DNA of 64,000 nt from Nostoc linckia NIES-25. GTDB lineage: Bacteria; Cyanobacteriota; Cyanobacteriia; Cyanobacteriales; Nostocaceae. Both the position numbers and the translations under genes were made by a program. The stretch covers positions 2,196,471-2,260,470 of the forward strand of contig NZ_AP018222.1 in the NCBI RefSeq assembly GCF_002368035.1, in the 5' to 3' direction. Below, in pieces: positions 28,092-37,121 of the stretch (positions within the stretch are counted from its first letter, which is position 1; every line of letters begins with the position of its first letter). Below the pieces are notes generated by a model. The model made no database searches, was not told the origin of the DNA, and worked only from the letters and a program-made list of their open reading frames with translations.

Positions 28092-28166
28092 AGAAAGCAG
28101 AAAGCAATTAGTGAACCGCAGCACCACACTAATTGCATCCACCTCAAAAACCCCATCTCCCAAACT

Positions 28167-28192
28167 CTCCGCGCCTCTGCGCCTCTGCGTGA
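28167..28192. repeat. CTCTGCG-type repeat at the hglC-hglA junction
   Basis: The copy lies in the 162-bp gap after the hglC stop, in the same orientation as the one at 23254-23279, and ends with GTGA. All three larger gaps of the hgl operon therefore hold the same repeat. The fourth gap (hglA-hglB, 2 bp) has no room for one. Confidence 0.7.
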
Positions 28193-28253
28193 CACAAATT
28201 CAAACTTCTACAAAAACCCAACTCCAACGCTAATAATTCGAGGGACAACTGCT

Positions 28254-29927
28254 GTGACAACCGTAGATACGGTACTAAGTAAACACGATAACGGCCTGAA
28301 CTTCTCCCCCTGGTTCCCCACTCAAAACCAAATTTGGAAAGGTTCATTAGAATCTATATCTTTCGACCAACAAACCATCAAAAACAAATTGATGGTATTA
28401 GATAAACCTTGCTACGTCGTGAAAGTTGCCGGAAAAATCGGTGTCACCAACGAGGGGTATTTATCCCCTACTGAAAATGGCACAACAGCACAAGTAGACC
28501 TGTTAACATTTGTTCCACCAGTCAGAATTCAACAATTAGGAGATCCCAACTTCCTCTCCTTTCATGGCGTCAAATATGCCTACGCTACCGGTGCAATGGC
28601 TGGCGGAATTGCTTCAGAAGAAATGGTAATTGCACTCGGAAAAGCCCAAATTTTGAGTTCTTTTGGCGCAGGTGGTTTAAGTCCAGACCGTTTGGAAGCA
28701 GCGATTAAAAAAATTCAACAAGCCTTACCTCAAGGCCCTTACGCATTTAATTTAATTCACAGCCCCAGCGAACCTGCAATTGAACGCCGTGCTGTAGATT
28801 TATATCTCAAATATCAGGTAAAAACCGTAGAAGCATCTGCATTTCTAGATTTAACTCCCAACATTGTTTACTATCGCGTAGCTGGTTTGGGATTAAATGA
28901 CGCCAATCAAATTGAAATCAGAAATAAAGTCATTGCCAAAATTTCTCGCCGAGAAGTTGCTACAAAATTTATGCAACCGGCACCACCCAGAATTCTCAAA
29001 GAACTTCTGGAACAAGGGTTAATTACAGACTTGCAAGCAACTCTCGCCGCTAAAGTTCCGATGGCTGATGATATTACCGTCGAAGCAGATTCTGGCGGTC
29101 ATACAGATAACCGTCCCTTGGTTTGTTTGCTACCTTCTATTGTTGCTTTGCGCGATGAAATTCAAGCCCAATATCATTACCAAATACCCATTAGAGTAGG
29201 GGTAGCAGGTGGAATTGGTACCCCAGAATCAGCATTAGCCGGTTTCATGATAGGTGCTGCTTACATAGTAACTGGTTCCATAAATCAATCATGCATTGAA
29301 TCTGGCGCTTGCGAGCATACCAAAAAATTACTTGCTCAAGCAGAAATGGCTGATATGATGATGGCACCAGCCGCAGATATGTTTGAAATGGGAGTCAAAT
29401 TACAAGTCCTCAAACGGGGTACAATGTTCCCCATGCGGGCGCAAAAATTATTTGAACTCTATCGCGCTTATGACTCAATTGAAGATATTCCTGTAGCAGA
29501 AAGAGAGAAATTAGAAAAACAAGTTTTTCGCAAAACTATTGCTGAAGTTTGGGAAGGAACGGCAGCTTATTTGTCCCAAAGAAACCCGGAAAAACTGGGT
29601 AAAGCTGTCAATAATCCTAAGCTGAAAATGGCGTTGATTTTCCGCTGGTATTTAGGATTATCTTCTCGCTGGTCTAATTCTGGTGAAAAAGGTCGAGAAG
29701 TCGATTATCAAATTTGGTGCGGGCCGGCAATGGGTAGCTTTAATGACTGGGTAAAAGGTTCTTACCTGTCTGACCCAAATAATCGCCGAGTAGTTGATGT
29801 TGCTGACCAAATTATGACTGGCGCAGCCTTTTTATATCGCATTCAAAGTTTGAAAATGCAAGGGCTACAACTTTCTAATTATTACAGTCAATATCAACCA
29901 GTTACTTCTACATTAGTGGAGATTTAA
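28254..29927 (+). CDS. hglA: PfaD-type enoyl reductase HglA (flavin-dependent)
   Basis: The GTG at 28254, preceded by GAGGGA, is accepted because the family N-terminus (LNFSPWFPTQ) follows at once and no ATG precedes it in frame. The 557-residue protein is a FMN TIM-barrel of the 2-nitropropane dioxygenase/PfaD type: YAYATGAMAGGIASEEMVI, SSFGAGGLSP, EADSGGHTDNRPL and the FMN-phosphate loop GVAGGIGTPESA. PfaD proteins are stand-alone enoyl reductases of PUFA-like synthases, giving saturated chains, as expected for heterocyst glycolipids. It is followed 2 bp later by hglB and is surely co-translated. The name HglA is by position and is less sure than the function. Confidence 0.85.
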   Translation: MTTVDTVLSKHDNGLNFSPWFPTQNQIWKGSLESISFDQQTIKNKLMVLDKPCYVVKVAGKIGVTNEGYLSPTENGTTAQVDLLTFVPPVRIQQLGDPNFLSFHGVKYAYATGAMAGGIASEEMVIALGKAQILSSFGAGGLSPDRLEAAIKKIQQALPQGPYAFNLIHSPSEPAIERRAVDLYLKYQVKTVEASAFLDLTPNIVYYRVAGLGLNDANQIEIRNKVIAKISRREVATKFMQPAPPRILKELLEQGLITDLQATLAAKVPMADDITVEADSGGHTDNRPLVCLLPSIVALRDEIQAQYHYQIPIRVGVAGGIGTPESALAGFMIGAAYIVTGSINQSCIESGACEHTKKLLAQAEMADMMMAPAADMFEMGVKLQVLKRGTMFPMRAQKLFELYRAYDSIEDIPVAEREKLEKQVFRKTIAEVWEGTAAYLSQRNPEKLGKAVNNPKLKMALIFRWYLGLSSRWSNSGEKGREVDYQIWCGPAMGSFNDWVKGSYLSDPNNRRVVDVADQIMTGAAFLYRIQSLKMQGLQLSNYYSQYQPVTSTLVEI

Positions 29928-29929
29928 AA

Positions 29930-31444
29930 ATGACTTTAAAACAGTCTTTTACCGCAGCAGATATTCAGAGTTTTTTGGTATCGAACTTAGCTGAACTGCT
30001 AGGCGTAGAAACTTCTGAAATCGACATCGAAGAACATTTAGAAAACTATGGTTTGGATTCCGCCCAAGCAATGATTCTAGTAGGTAAATTAGAAAAACTA
30101 CTAGGATTTCAACCATCTCCGCTGCTGTTATGGCATTACCCAAATATTGCATCACTTTCGCAGCGTTTAGCTGAAGAAGTACAAGAAGATTCAGCGATTC
30201 AAGATACAAAATCAGCATCTTCTAATGTTAATACTACCCCCTCGGTTTTAGATTTAGGTGCTGAGGCTGTTCTCGATCCTACTATTAATCCTGGCGCTGC
30301 TGCTAATTTACCTATAGGTGAACCCAAGAACATCTTTTTAACTGGAGGAACCGGCTTTTTAGGAGCTTTTGTCATCCGGGAATTACTACAGGAAACCAAG
30401 GCGGATATCTATTGTTTAGTCCGTGCTGATAATGCTGAAGCAGGCAAGACTAAACTGCAAAATAATCTCCAACAATATGCAATTTGGCAGGAAGAATATA
30501 ATTCTCGAATTATTCCTGTAGTTGGCGATTTATCTTTGCCTTTGTTAGGTCTTGGATTAGAACAATTTCAAATCTTAGCTGCCAAAATTGATAGTATTTA
30601 TCATAGCGGTGCTTTGCTGAATTATGTTTATCCCTACTCGGCATTGAAGGCTGCTAATGTTCTGGGAACTCAAGAAGTTTTAAGATTAGCTTGTCAAATT
30701 AAAGTCAAGCCCGTACATTACGTTTCCAGCGTTGCTGTTTTTGAATCGCCTGTTTATGCTGGTAAGGTTGTCAAAGAACAGGATGAATTCAATCATTGGG
30801 AAGGTATTTATCTTGGCTACTCCCAAACAAAATGGGTAGCTGAAAAGTTAGTGAAAATCGCCCGCGACAGAGGACTTCCTGTAACTATCTATCGTCCACC
30901 TCTGATTTCTGGAGATAGTAAAACAGGGATTTGTAACACTCACGATTTTATCAATTTGATGGCTAAGGGCTGTCTACAAATGGGAAGTTTCCCTGATGTA
31001 GAATATATGATGGATATGTCTCCTGTAGACTATGTGAGTAAAGCCATTGTCTATCTATCACGTCAGAAAGAATCCATAGGTAAGGCTTTCCATTTACAAC
31101 ATCCCCAACCTGCGCCGTTGAAAGTTTTAGTTGACTGGATACGTTCTTTTGGTTATTCAGTTGAGATGATTCCCTACGAAAAATGGCAGTCAGAGTTAAT
31201 TAATAATGTGTCTTCTGTAGACAATCCTTTATACACTCTACGACCCTTTTTACTGGAACGCTGGTCTGACGAACAATTGACTATTCCCGATTTATACCTG
31301 CAAGCTAGAAGACCACATATTAGTTGCCAGGATACACTTCATGCACTAGCGGGAAGTTCTATTGCTTGCCCGACAATTGACTCTCAATTGTTTATGACCT
31401 ATACTGCCTATTTGATTCAAAGCGGATTCTTGAATCTCGCTTAG
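29930..31444 (+). CDS. hglB: Acyl carrier-thioester reductase HglB (HetM)
   Basis: The 504-residue protein opens with an acyl carrier domain (about 8-85; phosphopantetheine site Ser44 in YGLDSAQAMI). A short linker leads to a thioester reductase domain, an extended SDR with NIFLTGGTGFLGAFVIRELL, VGDLSLPLLGL, YVSSVAVFES and the Y-x3-K pair in YSQTKWVAEKL. Such domains release the finished chain as aldehyde or alcohol using NAD(P)H, in line with the terminal alcohol of the glycolipid aglycone. It matches HglB/HetM of Anabaena in length and in position before hetN. It is the last gene of the operon. Confidence 0.92.
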   Translation: MTLKQSFTAADIQSFLVSNLAELLGVETSEIDIEEHLENYGLDSAQAMILVGKLEKLLGFQPSPLLLWHYPNIASLSQRLAEEVQEDSAIQDTKSASSNVNTTPSVLDLGAEAVLDPTINPGAAANLPIGEPKNIFLTGGTGFLGAFVIRELLQETKADIYCLVRADNAEAGKTKLQNNLQQYAIWQEEYNSRIIPVVGDLSLPLLGLGLEQFQILAAKIDSIYHSGALLNYVYPYSALKAANVLGTQEVLRLACQIKVKPVHYVSSVAVFESPVYAGKVVKEQDEFNHWEGIYLGYSQTKWVAEKLVKIARDRGLPVTIYRPPLISGDSKTGICNTHDFINLMAKGCLQMGSFPDVEYMMDMSPVDYVSKAIVYLSRQKESIGKAFHLQHPQPAPLKVLVDWIRSFGYSVEMIPYEKWQSELINNVSSVDNPLYTLRPFLLERWSDEQLTIPDLYLQARRPHISCQDTLHALAGSSIACPTIDSQLFMTYTAYLIQSGFLNLA

Positions 31445-32048
31445 AGAGACAACAGAATTTTAGGCGTTGCTGATTTCATGTATGAAAACGATTGTACATG
31501 ATATCAAAATATTTGTAGAGACGTTGCAATGCAACGTCTCTACATTGTGGATTTATATGGTAATTCAGCATACGGAATTTTAGATTTTTGATTTTGAATA
31601 TTCAATCCAAAATTCAAAATTTATAATTTTTTGATAACAAAGCAATTTCTACTTTTAAAGTAAAACAAAAAGTATCAAATTTTACATTTTAAAACTCTAT
31701 TTTTTGGTGGGTAGAGTTTTCGCTAGTTATGAATCATGACTTCTATTTTAGAAACGTAAATTTTAAAATTACCTTCTTGACAAAAAACAGTCTACAATGG
31801 TTATTGTAAATCATCAAATTTTGAATTTACCTACATTTGTGAGTAAGCAAAATATGCTTCTCTAGAGGGATATATCCTGCTTTTTCCTGATATATCAACG
31901 CTTCATTCGTAATTAAAAAGTAAATTACAGATTTTTTTGGCTCAAGACGTTTTTCGTAATTTGAGATATTAAGCATACTTAATTGTAGAACAAGAAACAC
32001 TGTCAATGGAAAGCAGTTTAATTCAGTTCAATTCACCAATATTCTTAC
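31445..32048. other. Intergenic region hglB-hetN with a 29-bp perfect palindrome
   Basis: The 604-bp AT-rich gap contains the palindrome at 31515-31543 (14-bp arms beginning GTAGAGACGTTGCA around a single A), suited to act as a transcript end hairpin for the hgl operon. The rest, especially 31700-32030, should hold the promoter of the hetN-like gene. I saw no frame that looks coding. Confidence 0.5.
31515..31543. repeat. GTAGAGACG palindromic repeat, copy 1
   Basis: This is a perfect 14-1-14 palindrome. Related copies lie at 32931-32959, 37093-37121 and 56112-56140. All are between genes, mostly just after a stop codon. Confidence 0.8.
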
Positions 32049-32852
32049 ATGAACACAACACACCAAAAACAGAGCAAAAAAACTGCTCTTATTACTGGGG
32101 CAGCAAGTGGAATTGGCTACGAATTAGCGTATCTTTTTGCTGCTGATGATTACAATCTTGTCTTAGTAGATAAAAATGAGCTAAAGCTAAGAGAAGTTGC
32201 TGAGAAATTTCAGTCAAAATTCGGAAATTTTGCCAAACCTCTTGTCAAAGATTTATCCATATCAACCTCTCCAGAAGAGATTTTCACGGAGTTGCAACAA
32301 GCCGATATTCAGGTTGATGTATTGGTAAATAATGCTGGATTTGGTACTTATGGTTTATTTCATGAAACAAGCCTAACTGCTGAATTGGAAATGCTACAGG
32401 TAAATTTGGTGTGTCTCACCCATTTAACTAAGCTATTTCTCAAGGATATGGTTAAGCAAGGTGAAGGCAAAATATTAAACGTCGCTTCGGCTGCTGCTTT
32501 TCAACCAGGCCCTTTGATGGCGGTTTATTTTGCGACTAAGGCTTATATCTTATCGTTTTCAGAAGCGATCGCCAATGAATTAGAAGGCACAGGCGTCACT
32601 GTCACAGTTCTTTGCCCAGGTTCCACAGAATCAGCCTTTCATCAAAGAACCGGAATGGCAGACTCTAAGATGCTCAAGGGTAAGAGAATGATGGATGCTC
32701 AAACAGTAGCCGAAATCGGTTATCGCGCTTTAATGAGAGGCAAAACCATTGTCATTCCTGGTTTCATCAATAAATTACTAGCAAAATCCGTCAGATTTGT
32801 ACCTAGAAAACTGGTCACGAAAATTGTTAGAAGTATGCAGGAAGAGAAATAG
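32049..32852 (+). CDS. hetN: HetN-position short-chain dehydrogenase lacking the RGSGR motif
   Basis: The 267-residue classical SDR has the cofactor loop LITGAASGIGYELAYLFA, VLVNNAGFGTYG, the Ser region LNVASAAAF and Tyr160/Lys164 in AVYFATKAYI. It sits between hglB and hetI, the place of hetN in Anabaena, where HetN represses heterocyst formation near existing heterocysts and may act on the glycolipid pathway. Patterning by HetN needs an internal RGSGR pentapeptide. At the matching position (just before LNVAS, residues 137-141) this protein has QGEGK. It may therefore keep only the enzymatic, lipid-related role. Other SDRs could occupy this site, so the symbol is positional. Confidence 0.75.
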   Translation: MNTTHQKQSKKTALITGAASGIGYELAYLFAADDYNLVLVDKNELKLREVAEKFQSKFGNFAKPLVKDLSISTSPEEIFTELQQADIQVDVLVNNAGFGTYGLFHETSLTAELEMLQVNLVCLTHLTKLFLKDMVKQGEGKILNVASAAAFQPGPLMAVYFATKAYILSFSEAIANELEGTGVTVTVLCPGSTESAFHQRTGMADSKMLKGKRMMDAQTVAEIGYRALMRGKTIVIPGFINKLLAKSVRFVPRKLVTKIVRSMQEEK

Positions 32853-32930
32853 GCTTCAGGGGCAAAGGAGAGAATAATTAATGGTCAATAGAAATCTCCA
32901 TAAATTAATTCTGCGTTACCCGAAAACGTT

Positions 32931-32959
32931 GTAGAGACGTAGCATTGCTACGTCTCTAC
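32931..32959. repeat. GTAGAGACG palindromic repeat, copy 2
   Basis: A perfect 14-1-14 palindrome lies between the convergent hetN-like and hetI genes. Its inner arm has GTAGCA where copies 1 and 3 have GTTGCA, with the matching change on the other arm, so pairing is kept. It could serve as a two-way terminator. Confidence 0.8.
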
Positions 32960-32984
32960 ATTGATTTTCACCAGATGTTTAAGA

Positions 32985-33704
32985 TCAATATTGCCAACAT
33001 TTTAAATTCCAGCCAAAATCTGCTACAGCAACAGCACCAACATAATTATTAGCAGGTACTAATTCAAAAAGACTCCAGTTTTCAGATATCTGTAACTTGG
33101 CTGGTTGTGTGGGAGTAAGGAAAACTTCAACTTCCTCTAATTGGGAGAGTCCGTCTCCGGTTGCTTTTAAATAAGCTTCTTTGCAAGTCCAGTAACGGAA
33201 AAATGTTTCTTGCTGTTGGTTTGAAGGGAGCGATCGCAACATTTCATATTCTCTCGCTAAAAAGAACCGTTTGGCAAGAGCCTCCAAATCTGAAATCCGA
33301 CGAATATATTCTACATCGACACCAATTTCACGCTGACAATTCACCGCACACAACCCTAATTCTTGGGAGTGAGACAAATTAAACTCCAGCCCACTGTCAG
33401 CAAATCTCTCTGCTAATAATGGTTTGCCACGCTGTTGATAATTAAACTCAACTTCTGATGGCTTAATACCCAAGTAACGGCCTAATATACTTCGCAGGCT
33501 ACCACGACCAGCAATGAAACGCTGCCGATGTTGCGGGAAATGAAATCGTTCAGCGCGAGTAATTTCGTCACTAGAAAGCGTCTCTCTCAAATTTTGTAAC
33601 TGTGGTTCTGGTTGGTCAAGGTTTATCCGCCAGACATGAATTTCATCCGATAACAAAGTTAAATCTGTTGGTGCAGGTAGCCAAAAATGAGTAGGAGCAG
33701 TCAA
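32985..33704 (-). CDS. hetI: Sfp-type 4'-phosphopantetheinyl transferase HetI
   Basis: The 239-residue enzyme has the three family motifs: FIAGRGSLRSILGRYLG, the Mg-binding GVDVEY block in REIGVDVEYIRR, and FRYWTCKEAYLKATGDGL. It transfers the phosphopantetheine arm from CoA to carrier protein serines, here Ser1390 and Ser1527 of HglE and Ser44 of HglB, and probably to the fatty acid synthase ACP as well. The gene is convergent with the hetN-like gene, as in Anabaena. Its upstream region (33705-33800) should hold the promoter. Confidence 0.92.
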   Translation of the reverse strand: MTAPTHFWLPAPTDLTLLSDEIHVWRINLDQPEPQLQNLRETLSSDEITRAERFHFPQHRQRFIAGRGSLRSILGRYLGIKPSEVEFNYQQRGKPLLAERFADSGLEFNLSHSQELGLCAVNCQREIGVDVEYIRRISDLEALAKRFFLAREYEMLRSLPSNQQQETFFRYWTCKEAYLKATGDGLSQLEEVEVFLTPTQPAKLQISENWSLFELVPANNYVGAVAVADFGWNLKCWQY

Positions 33705-34407
33705 GGAAGTTGTACTCTAGTAGTTTGTTTAATTAAGACAATTGTCAACACTAGTATACTAATGCGCTGGAACAACGCGATCGCTTCGTAGGTTTACAGC
33801 TTCTTGCCAACGAGCCGTTTGCAGGGTTACAAGTAACCCACTCGAAATATCACGCCCTTACTAACTTAAATCTTTGCATCAAGTTTTACGAAATTTGTCA
33901 AAAAATATATAATATTTGTTTATATTCTGGCAAAAATTTCAATCTACTTTACGATATATCTTTACAAACGTGAGTCTACAGAAAGTTAGGTAAAAGAAAA
34001 TCATTTTTCAATTTATAGCCACAAGTAATAGTCAAAGAAATTTTACTTAAAAAAATAAATCTAAAATGCAATATTTTGCACCATTTGTATAAGCGATCGC
34101 CCTTTCTGTATATACAATTACGCTTATTTTTACTAGGATCTACCAGAAGAGTTATCAAATGTTAAGTCTCGCTGTAAACAGAACTACTTAATACTCAGTT
34201 ACAATCGCTGGAATTCCTTTTAATAACTCAAATCTTGATTGATTGCTATAAATTTACTTACTTATTTTATTACTCTAGGTGTACAGTACTTAATTCAACG
34301 TTAAATCCTCTGAAAGAGAATACGTTAAAACCCTCGACAGAGAATAGCAAATTTTATTTTAGCTACAACATTAGCTATTACACTATTACTTCAAGGAACG
34401 ACGAATA
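33705..34407. other. AT-rich intergenic region, no gene seen
   Basis: About 700 bp between the divergent hetI and the small plus-strand gene at 34408. It is AT-rich with HIP1 octamers near 33780 and 34095. A 60-residue minus-strand frame (33976-34158) lacks a ribosome site and recognisable features. Promoters of the two flanking genes should lie at its ends. Confidence 0.4.
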
Positions 34408-34677
34408 ATGTCTGCAACTTTTTTGGTAGAGCCTAAGTTTTGCAATGGACAGAGGGTAAGTTTTATGGGTGGGGAAGGCGTCATCAACAACTACCGATTT
34501 AGGTCAGGTAACTGGGAATATTTGGTGCAGATGCCTATGGGGCCTGAGCCAGAAATGGGTCGGGTTGGTTATGAAACCATGATTTGGCTGTCTGAACTAG
34601 ATATATGTTCGCTGGTAAATAATTTTTCTCAAAAACTGTTAAATCTGGAACAAAAAAATATTGCCAAAGCTTGTTAA
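34408..34677 (+). CDS. Small conserved-looking protein of unknown function (89 residues)
   Basis: The ATG is preceded by CAAGGAACGACGAATA, a good ribosome site. The 89-residue protein has a compact beta-rich start (FCNGQRVSFMGGEGVINNYR, WEYLVQMPMGPEPEMGRVGY) reminiscent of a small SH3-like barrel, then a helical tail (LSELDICSLVNNF). I do not recognise a named family. It is followed 44 bp later by a small membrane protein gene on the same strand, so the two may be co-expressed. Confidence 0.65.
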   Translation: MSATFLVEPKFCNGQRVSFMGGEGVINNYRFRSGNWEYLVQMPMGPEPEMGRVGYETMIWLSELDICSLVNNFSQKLLNLEQKNIAKAC

Positions 34678-34721
34678 AAAGCTATTAGAACTAATTGTTT
34701 TTTTAGAGATAGTGAGGATGA

Positions 34722-34889
34722 ATGATCGAAACTTTGGGATACCTTGCATTTTTTTTGGTGCTACTGACAGCGCTACTATCAGCAATTAAGCAAATGAGCG
34801 TTGCTCTGGATGAACTAGATATTGAGCGTTTTACTCTCTGGACAGGTATTGCTTCTGTCATTGCTGGTATACCAGCTATATTGTGGTGA
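34722..34889 (+). CDS. Small hydrophobic membrane protein (55 residues)
   Basis: The ATG at 34722 follows GTGAGGATGA, a good ribosome-binding stretch. The frame encodes 55 residues with two hydrophobic stretches, TLGYLAFFLVLLTALLSAI and WTGIASVIAGIPAILWW. A polar loop with acidic residues (SVALDELDIERF) separates them. It ends at TGA 34887-34889. It looks like a genuine two-helix membrane miniprotein, probably translated with the preceding 89-residue gene. No family recognised. Confidence 0.6.
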   Translation: MIETLGYLAFFLVLLTALLSAIKQMSVALDELDIERFTLWTGIASVIAGIPAILW

Positions 34890-35081
34890 TAGTGTTATTA
34901 TTGAGCTTTTTGGCAATTTTTGTGTAAATCTTGAACTTTAAAAATGAACACACCAGCATTCACCGATCGCTCTCTTAATCTTATACAGTGAGTTGTTGAA
35001 AAACTGAATGTAGTCACTCTATTTTCAGTAATAAGACTACATCAGTTAAGTATTATCGCTGCTATGATATTGCCTCGCCTA

Positions 35082-36146
35082 CTACTCTATTCGCTTTTGC
35101 TCCAACCATTCTAAAATCCGATTCCATGCCCACCAAATATCAGGGTCATTAAATTGTCGTTGGCACTCTTTACTACTAAAATAACCAACATGACCGCCGT
35201 ATTGAGTGAGTAACAAATCTATTGCCGGATTTTCATCGCAAGCAACTTGCAATTCTGGTATGATAGCTGGGTCAAAAAGTGGGTCATTGGCAGCATAAAT
35301 AATCAAAGTTGGTTTTGAGATTTGCGGCAATATTTTTAAAGCACTACTAGCTTGGTAATATGCCTCAACAGAAGAAAAACCTAGCCGATTAATTACCAAT
35401 TCATTGTCAAATCCCCAAATACTATTCGCCCGTTCAATTGCCTCAGGATCGAAGCTTCCCGGATGTAAATCGTGTAGTCGCCATGCCAATTTTTTTAAAT
35501 CCCGTGCAATTCCCGCTTCTATATATCTACCGAAACGTTTTGTAACTAGATAAGATAGCGATCGCTCTGAATCCAAACTCGGACAGATCGTCATACCACC
35601 GCCAATATCACTATCTTCTAACCCTAAATCTCCATTTTCCTTAATCACTTCCCCAGCGACTTTTACCCCCCACAGCGCCAATTGTCCTCCCAAAGAAAAC
35701 CCTGTAAACCAAAATTTTCCCGGACATCCCATTGCCTTAGCAGCCGCAGCAATGCGAACATAATCTTCGCCCTCATAAAGACCATCAGAGGTTAGAGTCG
35801 GCGATAATTCGGCTGTTTTGCCGTGGGCACGCCAATCAAATAACACCACAGCATACCCTTGAGCGAAAGCCTTACGTCCCAGCGCCCTCAAATACCATTG
35901 TGTTTCTAACTCTCCTGTAATCCCATAAGTGCCGATAATCGTACTATGAGCATTTTCCGGGATGGCAACCAAGCCAAAAATTGGCACACCTTGGCCGCCA
36001 ATAAAGATTTGTTCGTGATAAGACGGTTCTGGCTCGCTAATTGTAGTTTCCCAATAACGTCTTCCCCACAAAGCAGCGTGTACAGTCGCGATCGCACCGT
36101 TTTGTAAAAACCAAGACGGATTGTAGGAGGGAGTATAACACATCAT
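35082..36146 (-). CDS. Alpha/beta hydrolase of the YheT type
   Basis: The 354-residue protein has an alpha/beta hydrolase core: GVPIFGLVAIPENAH, the strand VVLFDWRAHGKTAEL, the nucleophile elbow WFTGFSLGGQLALWG (Ser in GFSLGG), the acid in IYAANDPLFDPAIIPEL and the late His in TQYGGHVGYFS. The catalytic triad is thus complete. YheT-like enzymes hydrolyse esters or lipids, but the substrate is unknown. The gene is divergent from rpaA, with a 158-bp shared upstream region. The start at 36146 includes an extended N-terminus (MMCYTPSYNPSWFLQNG) typical of this subgroup. Confidence 0.78.
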   Translation of the reverse strand: MMCYTPSYNPSWFLQNGAIATVHAALWGRRYWETTISEPEPSYHEQIFIGGQGVPIFGLVAIPENAHSTIIGTYGITGELETQWYLRALGRKAFAQGYAVVLFDWRAHGKTAELSPTLTSDGLYEGEDYVRIAAAAKAMGCPGKFWFTGFSLGGQLALWGVKVAGEVIKENGDLGLEDSDIGGGMTICPSLDSERSLSYLVTKRFGRYIEAGIARDLKKLAWRLHDLHPGSFDPEAIERANSIWGFDNELVINRLGFSSVEAYYQASSALKILPQISKPTLIIYAANDPLFDPAIIPELQVACDENPAIDLLLTQYGGHVGYFSSKECQRQFNDPDIWWAWNRILEWLEQKRIE

Positions 36147-36304
36147 AGACTATAGGATTTCGTAGTATTTAAGTCTTGATTTCACCGTCATTTAATCTTA
36201 ATATTTATGTAAGATTTAAAATCTTTTTTAGAAACGATTCAAAAATCTTTGTATCTATCAAAGGTTCTTATTTATCCTTAATAAGTAGTAATAATTTTTT
36301 AATA

Positions 36305-37048
36305 ATGCCGAGGATTCTTGTCATAGACGATGACCCAGCGATTTCAGAACTAGTTGCCGTCAACTTGGAAATGGCTGGCTACGATGTTAGTCAAGCTGAA
36401 GACGGCATCAAAGGTCAAGCGCTGGCCCTCCAGCTACAACCAGACTTGATCATGCTCGATCTGATGCTGCCCAGAGTAGATGGATTTACAGTTTGCCAAC
36501 GCCTGCGCCGGGACGATCGCACCGCCGAGATTCCCGTGTTAATGTTGACAGCGTTGAGCCAAACTCAGGACAAGGTGGAAGGCTTTAACGCTGGCGCAGA
36601 TGACTACCTCACCAAGCCCTTTGAAGTTGAAGAAATGTTAGCGCGGGTGCGGGCACTTTTGCGGCGTACAGACCGCATTCCCCAAGCAGCCAAACACAGC
36701 GAAATCCTCAACTATGGCTCACTTACCCTCGTTCCCGAAAGATTTGAGGCGATATGGTTCAACGAAACAGTGAAATTGACTCACTTGGAATTTGAGCTAC
36801 TTCACTGCTTGCTGCAACGCCACGGTCAAACAGTTTCCCCCAGCGAAATCCTCAGAGAAGTTTGGGGCTACGATCCCGATGACGACATTGAAACCATTCG
36901 CGTCCATATTCGTCACTTACGAACCAAACTAGAACCAGATCCTCGCCATCCCCGCTACATCAAGACAGTGTATGGTGCTGGATACTGTCTGGAGTTACCG
37001 AGTATACCTCCAGCCGCCGAGGGAGCCTCCGCTACAGTGGTGGAATAA
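36305..37048 (+). CDS. rpaA: OmpR-family response regulator RpaA
   Basis: The ATG at 36305 is preferred over an upstream non-ATG extension with poor composition. The 247-residue protein has a receiver domain (PRILVIDDDPAISELVAVNL, phospho-Asp in LIMLDLMLPRVDG, Lys in DDYLTKPFEVEEM). The winged helix domain includes HGQTVSPSEILREVWGYD and IETIRVHIRHLRTKLEPDPR. The run ISELVAVNLEMAGY and the close agreement elsewhere with RpaA as I remember it distinguish it from RpaB. RpaA is the output regulator of the cyanobacterial clock, acting with the kinase SasA, and controls day/night genes. Monocistronic. Confidence 0.85.
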   Translation: MPRILVIDDDPAISELVAVNLEMAGYDVSQAEDGIKGQALALQLQPDLIMLDLMLPRVDGFTVCQRLRRDDRTAEIPVLMLTALSQTQDKVEGFNAGADDYLTKPFEVEEMLARVRALLRRTDRIPQAAKHSEILNYGSLTLVPERFEAIWFNETVKLTHLEFELLHCLLQRHGQTVSPSEILREVWGYDPDDDIETIRVHIRHLRTKLEPDPRHPRYIKTVYGAGYCLELPSIPPAAEGASATVVE

Positions 37049-37092
37049 GATCGCCGCAGCAGTTCTGAGTAGTAACTGAGATTTTCCAATTT

Positions 37093-37121
37093 GTAGAGAC
37101 GTTGCATTGCAACGTCTCTAT
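37093..37121. repeat. GTAGAGACG palindromic repeat, copy 3
   Basis: A 14-1-14 palindrome (last pair mismatched) 45 bp after the rpaA stop codon, followed by ATTTTTAAT. It would form a strong hairpin and could end the rpaA transcript. Confidence 0.7.
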
